A stretch of 64,000 bases of DNA, taken from NCBI GenBank assembly GCA_019925095.2, contig CM034398.1, positions 12,229,001 to 12,293,000 of the forward strand, in the 5' to 3' direction. This DNA is from Dendrolimus kikuchii. Its lineage: Eukaryota; Arthropoda; Insecta; Lepidoptera; Lasiocampidae. The translations under genes were made by a program, and so were the position numbers. Shown piece after piece: positions 9,865 through 20,699 of the stretch. The notes under the pieces are model-generated. The model was not told the DNA's origin. It did no database searches and was given only the letters and a program-made list of their open reading frames with translations. Numbering within the stretch: position 1 is the first letter of the stretch; every line of letters starts with the position of its first letter.

Positions 9865-9904
9865 GTATGAAGTATTGTTAAGTAAATTTAACAATACTTC
9901 ATAC
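9865..9904. repeat. Perfect 17-bp hairpin
   Basis: GTATGAAGTATTGTTAA (9865-9881) pairs exactly with TTAACAATACTTCATAC (9888-9904) across a 6-base loop. It is the second perfect hairpin within 130 bp. Confidence 0.8.
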
Positions 9905-11270
9905 AATCATAGAATACGTAGACAAAAACAATCCTCAGTTAATGTATGACGACCACCTCTGCTGGGAATTCTTTATTCTCTAGATTTAACTCTACAAGTA
10001 TGTAGCAGCATATTGAATATACCTTTATGCAAAATTTTAACCATGTAGATTCAGTTGTATTTAAGAAAAATTAATGTGATATATAAAGACCGGACGAACA
10101 AGTTTTGACAGAAATGTGTGCATCGTATGCTGTTTAGTGGCACATTAAAAACATCGTATAAAGACTGACTGAATCTAATAAAAATATATTTCAAACTAGT
10201 AGGCTTGACAGAGGTTGTCATATCATGAAAATATAAAAATCTAGTCACTTACAGGGTTCAATAGTGAATTTAAACCATCCAGAGAACCCACTTAAACACA
10301 CACAAAATTTTATCAAAATCGGTCAAGCCGTATTTGAATTTTAGCCAGACTAATGAGCAGCAATTGATTTATATATATAAAAATATAATTACGTATAATA
10401 GTCATATGATATTTATTCATAATAGCATCTAGAATGCGAAAAGGACATATTAATTATTTACGAACGAACCTATAAACTTCGTATAAATATTATGAATAAG
10501 GGGGTAAGAATAAAACATAAGTTAATGTCAGTATCTGAGAATGAGCCTGCTTTGAAAGTTTTTTGTTATTATTTAAGTTGAGTGCAGCAATAAGTCATTT
10601 GAATCCCTAAAGGCGTCTGGTTCTTAATAAAGCAGATAACGAAGATATTTTTATTTATTATTTAATGGTGGGAACCAACTGTTGTGTTTGTACTATCATA
10701 ACTACAACGTTACTTGTGGCAATATGAATGTGTATATGCTTATAAGTATAATATTATTCTAGTATAGCTTTGAGTAGTTAGTATTCGTTACAATGGCAGG
10801 CACAGGAATCTTAGTCCATATAGACAAATTTTGATTTATAAGTCTTCGTATCGTGCAGCTGAATTGTGGGATTCAATGGAGTCCTTATAAAAACTCGAAA
10901 AGCCAAATTTGACTATACAGTTCACATTTCTTACAAAAACACATAATTACTACTCAAAATATCCTACTACAGCTGTTGTTCATTTTAGAGTAATTTAAAA
11001 CATTTTTAGCAAATAAAACTGCTCAGTAAACGTCCCTTTTCAGTTCCTGCTAAAACTCCACTATAGCTTTGATTACAATTACGTTCGAAAGGAACCAAAA
11101 AATGATCCTGGCTCGAATGGACCAAAAAAAATGTCAACGCGGCAGCCCAGTAATAGGTACTGAACGCGTATCCAAAATGGAGGTGGTAGGATTGCTGGTA
11201 TGGATAAAAAGAGAGACTAAACTGCGTGTCTCTAGGCTGCACCAACTATGCGTGCTGGTCACCAAGTCGT
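9905..11270. other. Intergenic DNA with one repeat scrap
   Basis: About 10250-10375 contains the phrase ATTTTATCAAAATCGGTCAAG followed by CCGT, as in many lepidopteran repeat 3' ends. Otherwise nothing is recognised. Overlapping frames at 11006-11272 on both strands share one GC-balanced stretch but resemble no protein I know. Confidence 0.3.
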
Positions 11271-11640
11271 GAGCCTTGCAGCAAATCTTCTGGCTTGTTT
11301 ATTTCTTGCGGCCTTCGGTAATTAATTGTACACACGCGGCGCGGTATAACTACACTTATAGGCAAGTTGTGGCGGAAAAGATATGCGGGTTGTCGGTACG
11401 AGGGGCGACAGTAGACTACGTGCGACGAGGGTCGACAGCAGACTGACTCGTAAAAACGAGCAGTATTAGAACAGCGGTAAGTACGACAAGGATAGTCGTA
11501 TGGAAGGGAATATGGCGGCTGGGAAAAGGTGATTGGATAACGCGGTTAGGAAAGCGGGTAGTTGTGGAAATAATTTGATAGGACAGGATTTTAAATAAAG
11601 CGGCGCGAACAATAATCAAAGTAGTATAAATTATGTTTGT
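11271..11640. other. GC-rich non-coding block with a small imperfect tandem repeat
   Basis: The block is CpG-rich. ACGAGGGGCGACAGTAGACT (from about 11399) and ACGAGGGTCGACAGCAGACT (from about 11424) form a two-unit imperfect repeat. No credible frame is present. It could be an LTR or repeat fragment, or a regulatory region. Confidence 0.3.
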
Positions 11641-12825
11641 GTTTTTATGTTGAAGTCCGCTTTTAATTTTGACATTCAGCCAGCATTTCCTGGCTATCTC
11701 TTTAAGTTGATATTTATATTATATTTTTAGTTTTTAATCCGCAGCATTTACAAAGACATGAAAGTCAAAACTAATTTGAAGAGTTATTAATTACTTACGT
11801 TGTTTTACAAATAAAACGTGACGATAAATTTAAAACAAGTGGTAATTAATGTTTGTTAACTTTCGTGACCGCCGACCGACGGGTGCAATTATAATAAATA
11901 TTATTATGTCGATGACCATTGTTAAAATAAAACGCATTACCGAATCATTTGAATAATAGAATGTGAACAGAAAGTCTCTTTGGCATGATGTCATCAAATA
12001 CTTAACAATAATTACGCTTTTATTCGTTTTCATGTTCTATTTACTAAGAATGTGTATTCTCATATGTATGAGTGAATACCTTTTGGTCTATCACATTAGC
12101 AGTTCAACATTTAACCCCTAGACCTAAGACCATGACTTGCTTTATTACGTTTATACATTTATCTGACCTTTTAATGTAAGCGGATAGCGTGTCCTTTGTT
12201 TAACGGTCCTGTACTCTTGACTATTTTGGCTACGAGACGCAACAAGGTAGGTTCATGTTCGTTATACAGAGTATGGTGCTCTTAATTAACATCCCGTCAT
12301 CGGTGGGATATTAAATTCCATTTCCTGGAGTTATGACGCTCAACTAGGCAACGGTTCTTGAGAGTTTTTATTCCGTGTACAATAATGATATGAAGAGAAT
12401 TTATCGTCGAGGTTTTCTCTCTTGCGTTACAGGATGGGGTTATTCAGGAAGGGCGTCATGAAAATTCATCGAAGGTGGTAGCGAGTTGGTGACACTCTTG
12501 ATTCAAACATCCATTATTTGCGGTAATCACTTTCTATCAGGTATACCGTCCATATTTTTTCTTCCTTCAGGCAATATAATAATGAGTGCTGATTTCGCGG
12601 AAGATCCGCTATATATTTTATATTTATTGACTAAATAAAATCATTCACAAATTCTGCCCTCGATGCATTTGTCAGAGAGGCAAAAAACAAACAATACAGG
12701 TTTAGAGTAGTATGAAATTACATAATTATGTTCCCTAAAGGGTTAGTTAACGATTACTTTGTTTTTGTATCCAACTAAAAATATCTTTTCGAAATCTTAA
12801 ACTGGAAAAATAAACTTATCCTATA
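11641..12825. other. AT-rich intergenic DNA, nothing recognised
   Basis: No gene, RNA or repeat boundary was seen in this stretch. Confidence 0.3.
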
Positions 12826-12829
12826 ATTT

Positions 12830-13030
12830 ACCACAGCCTCTGTGGTTAAATGGGATAAGTCTTTGCCGACCGAATTAATTGAAACGCACAGGCTCTGGGT
12901 TCCAATCCTGGTATGGTAATTTCTGGGTATCAAGGGTCCAGAATGGTCTGTTGTATATTACTATTAATACAAGCGTTACATCTCAGAGATATAATATGTG
13001 TGTGTTTGTCTGCCGATTATTATATAATAT
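12830..13030 (+). repeat. tRNA-derived SINE
   Basis: An A-box-like GTGGTTAAATGG (12843-12854) is followed about 45 bp on by a near-consensus B box, GGGTTCCAATCCTGG (12898-12912), the split pol III promoter of a tRNA-derived SINE. The body continues to GTGTGTTTGTCTGCCGATTA, which recurs at about 28060-28080, so this is a dispersed family. I did not find target-site duplications. Confidence 0.65.
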
Positions 13031-13549
13031 AAACAAAGACTCTAATATTACCCATTAACTCTTGACATCTTTGTCTCCGTGATCACGGCTATTAAAAAGT
13101 GACCGAAACATCGAAATAAAAATCTAATCAAATAAACCGGGACTTAAACCGTTATAATTTTATTAAAATAAAAGAATTTTGATACAGGTTCTATTACGTA
13201 AATATACTATCAATTATGAAACAGCGTCATGTTTGATTGTTGATTAAATTAATTGGGATGTGGGTTAAACGGTCTCGTCTCGGATTGTCTCATATATTGG
13301 TCATAACAGTACAACGGGTTTGCAAATTAGTTGACATTGGCATTCGATATCAACACTGGCCGACAGATTTCACCCACACGTGATGCGCTTTCAATATTTA
13401 TATGCTTTGTTTGTTATGCTTCGTGTTAATTTATGAACCAATATGCCCCTTTGTTAGAACGTTTTTGCGTTGTTAGTGACTTAAGAATCCACCTACAATG
13501 TAAAAAGTTTATTAGAAATCATGTTTGATTTCACATTCTTTGTAATAAT

Positions 13550-13570
13550 AGTGTGTGTGTGTGTGCGCGC
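13550..13570. repeat. (GT)n/(GC)n microsatellite
   Basis: A short run of GT dinucleotides passes into GCGCGC. Confidence 0.8.
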
Positions 13571-13927
13571 GTAACATTGTTTGTCTTTGGGTTAATAAGT
13601 ATTAACCTTTATAATAGTAATCACCTTTATTTTCTTTCAAAAATACAAGTGTTAGTTACAAAATAAAATTTCTAAATAAATCTTTCTTATTTGATAGAAA
13701 AAATGACAAAAATAAATATTATTATTGGGTTCATAAGTATAGCTACATATAATAGGGTCTGTATAATGTACATACATAATTTAGCTAATCAATTTTCGAA
13801 TATAAACCAAATTTCACGATTATCACTTCCTATCCAAACCTGTGAAGAAGAAACAAATATCCAAATACTTTCTCACTTATTATAAGTAATACCTAATAAT
13901 TAAAATGAATGAGTAATTATGTTACTG

Positions 13928-13929
<2 letters not shown>

Positions 13930-14002
<73 letters not shown>
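13930..14002. repeat. (TA)n microsatellite
   Basis: About 36 uninterrupted TA units lie between GTTACTGTAA and TTTAAATT. No arms flank it, unlike the TA tract at 48481. Confidence 0.95.
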
Positions 14003-14006
<4 letters not shown>

Positions 14007-14384
14007 AATTTATTTATTGAAAAAATCCAACAGCGCATATTAATAATACAAACAAACAAATAAAAGTACTTATAATGTTAATGGGCTAATAACAGGTTTT
14101 TCTGAATAAAATTGTGAGCGAACTAAAGTATAAAAATGCAATAAATATGTACATAAGTGAAATAAGTATATACTTACACACGTACATGCATACACACTTT
14201 ATTGTGATAAGAAGTCAAATACTTAGAATAAATGGAATCTGTGTACGTGTTTCATTTGAATAGCAAACTTGATTAAAGGTAGTCGAGTCTAATCTATTGA
14301 CTTTATTAATTAATATATATCCTTTATATTTATGTATATATTAGTATATTATATCTATTGCATACCTACCCCCATCCATACCGA

Positions 14385-14522
14385 GTTTCTGTCCATCCAA
14401 AAGTTGTCTGGAAGAAATCGCTCCCAGCGATAAGACCGCCCATTGTACTTATCATTACGACTGTATGTACGAATTTATTTTGTAACATTGTGTGTAATAA
14501 AGTATATTCTATTCTATTCTAT
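14385..14522 (+). repeat. LINE 3'-end fragment, family D copy 1, with (TATTC)n tail
   Basis: The core TCTGGAAGAAATCGCTCCCA..GCGATAAGACCGCCC recurs at about 43250 and, inverted, at about 53520. The 3' part ends AATAAAGTATATTCTATTC, i.e. a short pentamer tail as left by non-LTR retrotransposons. No coding sequence is included. Confidence 0.7.
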
Positions 14523-15555
14523 ATCTGCAACCTGCTCTTAAGGGTATAAGATATTAACCTACTTGGCTGTGAATTACTAGTGTCGTGAATACAACATTCC
14601 TCATAAATTGTACACCAATGTGGATTAATTGCTTAAATAATTACATTTTCACACGTTCTTACGAAAATATTAGTCTATTTAACAGCAGTTTAGAGTTCTG
14701 ATGAATAGAGGTTTGTAGAATTTTTGATTACATTCAGAGTTAATTGAAAACATTGAGAAAACATGCAACAAAGTCTTACATTTATTTAGATGCATAGTTG
14801 TTATTGTCATGTTAGTCGTTTATTTCTAAACGATACAATCGGCCAATTCCGTAATTGAATAATAATATTATATTTTAATTTAATATGTGATTAGCGCCTG
14901 TTTTGTATAGAGTAGTTCTCTATAATTTATCATAATTTTATGTAACAATTTTTATCCCTAATATAATATGATGTGGTAATTGTGCAGATTATAATTCAAA
15001 ATCTCGCAATTGTATATAGACAGTATTCACTATATTTTATTTTCAAGTTGGCAGACGCGATAGATTTTTACTGTGTTCGATTTATTTTATTACACGTAAA
15101 ACTTTAAATATAATATTTTATATAATATCTTATACAAAATATTATCTAAAATTTCCAAACAATAATGTAAGAAACTTTTAGTAATTCATAATCTTTTTAA
15201 TTAAAATGGTTTAACAATGACTTCAATCCGCTATCGGTTGTGCTAATTTGCTAAGTTTCTTATACTGTAAGATTGTTGGAAGGATGGTGAGGTGTTCTAA
15301 AAATGCCTGTCCAGTGTGTAGAGTCAGTGTATGAAAAGTATTGAAACAGTAAGGTTGTCTGATTATAATTATAGTGACCAGTTGCTGTTCTTTTATTATC
15401 ATATAAACCCTTCTGAGAGTCTATAGTTTCTTTTATATGTGTACAAGTAGTTCCTGAAGTACTTCGCTATGGCACACATAAACATATATCGGAGTGAGAT
15501 TATAAACACCATAAAGATTTTTTTTACCTTAGGGTATTGGAATTATATGAATAAT
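14523..15555. other. AT-rich intergenic DNA, nothing recognised
   Basis: No supported gene or repeat boundary. The composition is uniformly AT-rich. Confidence 0.3.
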
Positions 15556-15559
15556 AAAC

Positions 15560-15712
15560 CTTGACTTGTGTTCCGGCATTAGTGGCCAGGTTCTAGTCTC
15601 TTTTTATTGACTGACAGCACCTTTGTTGTTACAAACGTCCATAGGCGATGGTGACCGTTTTCCATCAGGTGGGCCGTCTGCCTGTCTGCTGAACTCATAC
15701 AATAAAAAAATA
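15560..15712 (+). mobile_element. Interspersed family A copy 1 (polyA-tailed)
   Basis: It has the family landmarks TTGTGTTCCGGCATTAGTGG, CATAGGCGATGGTGACCG.TTTCCATCAGGTGGGCC and GTCTGCCTGTCTGCTGAACT, then an A-rich tail (CAATAAAAAAA). Other copies lie at 24786, 27420, 35757, 40456, 45293 and (inverted) 51786. The A-tail suggests retroposition. Open frames on both strands here are incidental. Confidence 0.8.
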
Positions 15713-15859
15713 GGCTTGGGAACGAACCGACTATCACGTTGTTTATTACTAGGATGTGTCAGCGAAACGATGTATTTGCTAGTAAATTGCAATAGCGGCA
15801 CAATAAAGCGTCCACAGCGCCATCTTTTTGCTTCGATTCGTCTACACCACAGAAACGAC

Positions 15860-15985
15860 GTTATTCATCGGGATAAAAAGTATCCTAAATATTAATAAGC
15901 TAACTCTACGTCGAGTTTCGTTTAAATCCATTTAGTAGTTTTCAGGTGATGCTCTAACAGACGGAGAAACAAAAATTTTAAAAAT
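15860..15985 (+). repeat. LINE/SINE 3'-type repeat fragment
   Basis: GATAAAAAGTATCCTAAAT.. is followed by TTAAATCCATTTAGTAGTTT and a CAGACGGAGAAACAAAAATT end. A related start (ATGAAAAGTATCCTAAGTCC) occurs at about 24612. Confidence 0.5.
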
Positions 15986-16139
15986 GATATTTTCGTAATT
16001 TTCTGGTTTGAACTAGTCCTCCTCATTTTTCTCTTTAGTAAATCAAGTATTCTTTATTTACAACATATTTCTTCAGTTATTTACATTATACAATATTTGA
16101 AAAACTTAAAAATAAAAGTACTATATACATATTTACAAA

Positions 16140-16620
16140 TAAAAAATGAATTTCAGACCACTGTCTGTGGGGAGCATTCCCAAAATGCTGGCCGCATTTC
16201 TGTATGGCAATGTTAATGCGTTGTCTAAAATACAAGCCAGCATTTTGGTTACATGGGAGTTTTTTCAATCAAAATATTGAAAGGTCTCGATAGAGTTGAT
16301 AAGCCTCGCGTCCCTATGGCCCTAGAGTCTCTACCCCGAAAGCCACAAATATGTACCCATTACCAACAGGGTTGTAGCTAGAGTCGAATTTGAGGTAGGG
16401 CAGCATTGGTTACAGGTAGGGCGAAAGTAAAAAAAACAATTGTATCGATTTATGACTAAAACACTCTTTACCGTACACTTCACTTAACCAAACTACAAAC
16501 AATCATAATCCTGATATGTAGTTGCGCCCCCGGCAGTCACGGCAGTGTCTGGAAGATGGGAAGCCGCCAATGTATCGTCGACACACGTTGCAACTCAAAC
16601 TAAGGGGCGTCCCATCTTCC
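16140..16620 (-). pseudogene. Retroelement coding-tail relic, family C copy 3
   Basis: On the minus strand one can read TCVDDTLAASHLPDTAVTAG (about 16600-16510), then after a diverged gap YIF.AFGVE, and later a decayed LGQRI..AIQ..NAASILG tail down to about 16140. The order matches copies at 25743 and 52884, but stops and shifts break the frame. A codon is duplicated in the VDT motif. Confidence 0.75.
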
Positions 16621-16629
16621 AAGTTATCA

Positions 16630-18290
16630 ACAACATTTGTTGATTTGTAAATCGATCGTACAAACTCGACTTGTCTACATATTTATTATTTTATAGATAA
16701 ATAATGTTAATATTATGACGTATTTTTGATAACAAGGTAAGACTAAGTTCAAGGTAATGTACTTTTAATTCCCGAAATAGTTTTCTGTGGCCTGTGGAAT
16801 AAATTTTTACGCAATTGAAAGTATGCTTGGAAAGCAACTTATGTATGTATAAATGAATTCTGTTCTTCATTAATTAATAAGTTACTTAAGGCTTTTAATT
16901 AATTAAGGTGAAAACAGTAGATATAGTTGCAACAACCATTGTACCGACGTTACATTATCCGGTCGTTGCTCATACGATTCTAGCGTCACTTCTCGTTTGT
17001 TCGAGTACTTTAGTAGCGGTGAAAGTTGGTTGACGTACCTTTGTATTCATACAAGAACAAGTAATTTACTATACTACTTTAGTGGGGATATTCCCTGCTG
17101 ACGGTGTTTTAGTAGTAACTTCATGTGATTTGTCCGTTAACTAGAGTTAATTATTAAAAAATATTCAGGTTTTAAAATATTCTTCAGGTAAATAAATAGC
17201 AACTCATCATACTGTCTATTTTAAGTTATTGATTGACGTTAAGTATGGAACTAGTTCCGGCAGTTCGAAGATTACATGTTGCATACATTTCACTAAGTTT
17301 TTATACTAAAACAACTACAGTAACTACAGCCATAGAGGTATAATATATGATCTGGGACTACATCTTTTTATATCGTACACGTATACTGAAATCCAAGTGG
17401 ATGTCTATGTTTTCGGTTATATATCACATAACTGAATTATCTTTTTAATTAATTTTTGTTAGTAAAGTAAGCTAGCTTATTTAAGTTTTTTATAAGAATA
17501 TCTTGTTGTTGGTAGCCATGTGGTGGAGTACTGATGAATTATGAATTTATTATATAGAACTTTTATAAATCTATTTCAGTAACCAGTCTCACATGTCAGG
17601 TTTCTGTCAAATTTTTTTATGGTGAGAAAAATAGACGATATTATTATTGTTTCAGAAATCAAATTAAAGGACCATTTTTAGCATTTTTGTATTTTATTAT
17701 TTTTGGAAGTTTCTATATTTTACAGGGTATAAAAGGTATGGACATAGAGACCTAGTCGGATACGAAGAAGTGTAGGTTTTTTTTTTAAATAAAATTTATA
17801 CTTTTTCTAAATAAATGTTTTACAAAACATCAGATCAAGTTGACGCCAAAAACCTACCACTTGAATCTTAGTGAGTCAGGTTAATTTTGTCGTTTCGTAA
17901 TACCTCGGCGGTCATGAGTCGTGGATTGTCGACGGTTCGCCGGATCTGGGGAGACATGCGGGCTTCTACACAGCGTGCTACATCCGGGATGAATGTTATT
18001 TGTTAGAAGTTATAAATAAAATAAGAGGGGTTGATGTTGGCCTAAAAATACAATTACATGTAATAGGTGTATTATATTTAGCTTTCTAATTATTTACTAG
18101 TATTGCCATGAGGTTTAATTAGCATTACCCATTCCTCCTTACTTGAAAGTCGTTGCGTGATGTCTATAAGCTGTAATATTTCTTAATAAGCAAGCAATTT
18201 AATACAAACAAAATAAAATCAAAGTACATACGTTAATCTATTTCATATACAGACTTTTATGCTTTAACAATATCGTGGTATTGTACATAA
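16630..18290. other. AT-rich intergenic DNA, nothing recognised
   Basis: I see no gene or clear element here. A slightly GC-richer patch at about 16945-17045 and a CGTCGACGG-like patch at about 17900-17990 have no recognisable structure. Confidence 0.3.
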
Positions 18291-18305
18291 TCTTGAAAGA
18301 AAATT

Positions 18306-18639
18306 ACATACATACATACATACATAACTTCACGCCAGTTCCCTTGCGGGGTAGGCACGAACAACAGAGTGCCATTTAGGCTTATTCTTACACACCTCAC
18401 TTGCCTCTTTGACATTCATAACTCTTGTCATGCAAGCTCGTCTGTTCTTAAGGCTCCTGACATCACCTTCTGCTAGTACACGATCAATTTGATCATGGAA
18501 GGTGTGTCGTGGCCTTCCACGACTTCTGCATCCATCCACTTTTGCATTGTATATCTGTTTAGTCATTCTTTCATCATGCATTCTTTCCACATGCCCGAAC
18601 CACCGGAGCATTCCTTTCCTTACCTTCACCCCGACACTC
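18306..18639 (-). mobile_element. 5'-truncated LINE copy 2 with 15-bp TSD
   Basis: It encodes, on the minus strand, a ~100-residue C-terminal tail: KGMLRWFGHVERMHDERMTK.., a GRPRHTFHDQIDRVL phrase and the end PARELA, stop at 18330-18332. A (TATG)n tail follows at 18306-18329 (CATA on the plus strand). The perfect duplication TCTTGAAAGAAAATT lies at 18291-18305 and 18640-18654. The frame is open up to the truncation point, and the copy is about 93% identical in protein to that at 46795-47108, so insertion is fairly recent. It sits immediately beyond the polyA signal of the dynein gene in the same orientation. An RTE-like LINE is plausible because of the short-repeat tail; that class is inferred. 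Confidence 0.88.
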
Positions 18640-18658
18640 TCTTGAAAGAAAATTCAAA

Positions 18659-18664
18659 TTTATT
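18659..18664 (-). terminator. PolyA signal AATAAA of the dynein intermediate chain gene
   Basis: AATAAA on the minus strand lies about 47 bases past the stop codon. The LINE target duplication begins about 5 bases further on (18654), so cleavage probably falls in the duplication or inside the LINE. Confidence 0.55.
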
Positions 18665-18710
18665 AATCTGTTTCGTATTCAGCTAAAGACTAGGATAAGA
18701 CTAAACCATT

Positions 18711-20441
18711 TTAAGACAATGAATACACACTAGGTATCCCTTCCATCTCATGAAGTTCTTCTTTTATTATATTAAAATAATCCATTTCAGATTTTACTGT
18801 TATTTGTTCTTCATCAAGAATATCTCTAGTTTGTTCGGATACAATCAGCTCTTCCTCTACTTTGGCTTTTAAACGTATTTCCTTTAAGCGGTTATCCAAA
18901 ATATGTTCACGTCTAGTTTCACGTTGGTATGTTTGCGACATAAGATTTTTATCATAAATTCTTGGATCCGATAAAGTATCAGATGGTTGTAGTAAAAACA
19001 TGGATCCATTATTATCACCGACAGCAAGTAACTGGTCTTCGGTATGAGGAGATATTTTTGTAAGCCCGTATTTGGAAACTTGCAGGGTTAGAATGGGTTT
19101 TTTGTAAGAGCGAAGAAAATCCCAGTAATAAAATAATCCACCGGCGCAAATAACCATGTAACTTGAAAATCGTGTTGGTACCCACACAGCGTCAGTTACT
19201 TCGTAACGATACGGCCTCGTCACGATTATAGGAGCAGTGCGTACTTCTTCGCTCCACACGCGAACTGACCAATCGCCACAAGTTAAAAACATACGTAAAG
19301 TGCATGGACTGCGATGAACAGCTCGTACAGGGCCTGAATGAGCGGTCCAAAACGATGATAATATTTCAGAGTGACATCTTCCCATACGATTAACACTAAT
19401 TACGTACCCGGAATCTGTTCCGCAAAGAAATTTGGTAGGTAAGCCATGATCAAATTCCAATGTACTTATACTTTCAGCATTACCCAGATTTGGTTCTTCG
19501 CTAGTTTGATTTTTTATTGACATTGGTAAAGTACTCAATGGTTTTTTAAAGTTTCTCAAATCCCACCAAAGACATTGGCCATCACAAGAACCAGTAAAAA
19601 ATTCTGTATTCGTTCGAGAATGTGTGTAGAGTAATGCTGTAATAGGTTCCCTATGGGAATTATATATTGAACTACTAGATACAGCATTTTTACCTTTTCG
19701 AACATCAAACAAGTTAACCACGCCATTTGAAAGACCAGCAGTTATCAAATCCGAAGAAACTGGTGAGCACGCTAGTTGCCAACAAGACTTCTTGGGATTA
19801 AGTGTATTAACTGGCTTGCTTGGTTTGCATGTATCCCACATGTAACATTCATTCGATACATCTTCTTTCCCTTCAAAATAATAATGTTTGTTACAATAAG
19901 CTGCAACTAATTTGGACGATTTTTCGTTGATCCAGACTATAGAAGAAATTGGTCTTTGAAATTGATCATGGAATGTGTTAGAGATTCTAACGTTGTAATT
20001 TTCAACTGGATGCTGGGGGCCAAATTCGTCAAAATACGCTTGATACATTTCGATTGCGTTATTTTGATCAACATAATGTTCCATCATTGGTGCTAGGTTC
20101 TTTAATGCATGTACATAATTATCGTCATGCATAATACGACGCCTATGCCTTAAAGTATGGTCTTCATTGTACATATGAACTTCACGTGGCCAGCCACCTT
20201 CCGTATGATTTATACCTGCATCATGAACTGTAATTTGTTTCGTGTTTGAATAGTTTTCCGACTGAGGCATTGTTGCTTGTACTTCCCGGTGAATAGGATT
20301 TCGTAGAATATACTGTTCTTGGTCTACCTTGTTAGGATAAATCGAATCTAAAATTGCCCCGGGCCCGGCTTGAAATAACGGCTGCCGTCCAAAGTTTTTT
20401 CTCAGCTTAGTGTACTCATACGTAGATCTCGTGTAGGACAT
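18711..20441 (-). CDS. Axonemal dynein intermediate chain, DNAI2-type (WD40)
   Basis: A single uninterrupted exon encodes 576 residues. DNAI2-type chains anchor the outer dynein arm to the axonemal doublet and pair with DNAI1; in insects this means sperm flagella and chordotonal cilia. Evidence: an N-terminal block with the family phrase INHTEGGWPREV (about residues 77-88) and DNYVHALKNLAPMMEH followed by NNAIEMYQAYFDE; then about seven WD40 blades between residues 155 and 490 (SSIVWI, LWWDLR, VRVWSEE, FYYWDF); and a charged C-terminal helix (NRLKEIRLKAKVEEEL) of the usual kind. Human DNAI2 is about 605 residues, so this is full length. The start is the ATG at 20441 (ACAATGT, A at -3). The same frame runs a few codons further upstream, but only to a TTG. 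Lack of introns may mean a retrogene or a lineage that lost its introns. A LINE copy follows the 3' end. Confidence 0.92.
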   Translation of the reverse strand: MSYTRSTYEYTKLRKNFGRQPLFQAGPGAILDSIYPNKVDQEQYILRNPIHREVQATMPQSENYSNTKQITVHDAGINHTEGGWPREVHMYNEDHTLRHRRRIMHDDNYVHALKNLAPMMEHYVDQNNAIEMYQAYFDEFGPQHPVENYNVRISNTFHDQFQRPISSIVWINEKSSKLVAAYCNKHYYFEGKEDVSNECYMWDTCKPSKPVNTLNPKKSCWQLACSPVSSDLITAGLSNGVVNLFDVRKGKNAVSSSSIYNSHREPITALLYTHSRTNTEFFTGSCDGQCLWWDLRNFKKPLSTLPMSIKNQTSEEPNLGNAESISTLEFDHGLPTKFLCGTDSGYVISVNRMGRCHSEILSSFWTAHSGPVRAVHRSPCTLRMFLTCGDWSVRVWSEEVRTAPIIVTRPYRYEVTDAVWVPTRFSSYMVICAGGLFYYWDFLRSYKKPILTLQVSKYGLTKISPHTEDQLLAVGDNNGSMFLLQPSDTLSDPRIYDKNLMSQTYQRETRREHILDNRLKEIRLKAKVEEELIVSEQTRDILDEEQITVKSEMDYFNIIKEELHEMEGIPSVYSLS

Positions 20442-20640
20442 TGTAAACAATATTTAAACTTCCTATGAAACTCAATAAATATCCTCTATTAGAGGGCAAT
20501 ATTGAAATGTCAAAACAATATGTAAAATCGCCGTGGCCGTGGTGTTAAATTAATGCAGACGGTGGAATTATAACATCAAGTGTGACGAAGACGTCACGCA
20601 CACCAAGTCACGATATTATCGAAACATATGTGTCCTTGTT
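20442..20640 (-). promoter_or_regulatory. Probable promoter region of the dynein gene
   Basis: The 200 bp upstream of the start codon include a CRE-like pair in TGACGAAGACGTCACG (about 20583-20598): TGACG and GACGTCA. CRE elements drive many post-meiotic genes in animals, so this is a plausible testis control site, but only by inference. No TATA box is evident at the expected distance. Confidence 0.3.
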
Positions 20641-20699
20641 CAGCAGTAAAGTTTATTTTTGTAATATATAATTTAATAATTATACTTGTGGTTTAATCT

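Noticed and set aside
18291..18330. CATA microsatellite as an independent feature
   Set aside because: It is the tail of the LINE copy, as shown by the same tail at three other loci and by the target duplication lying outside it.
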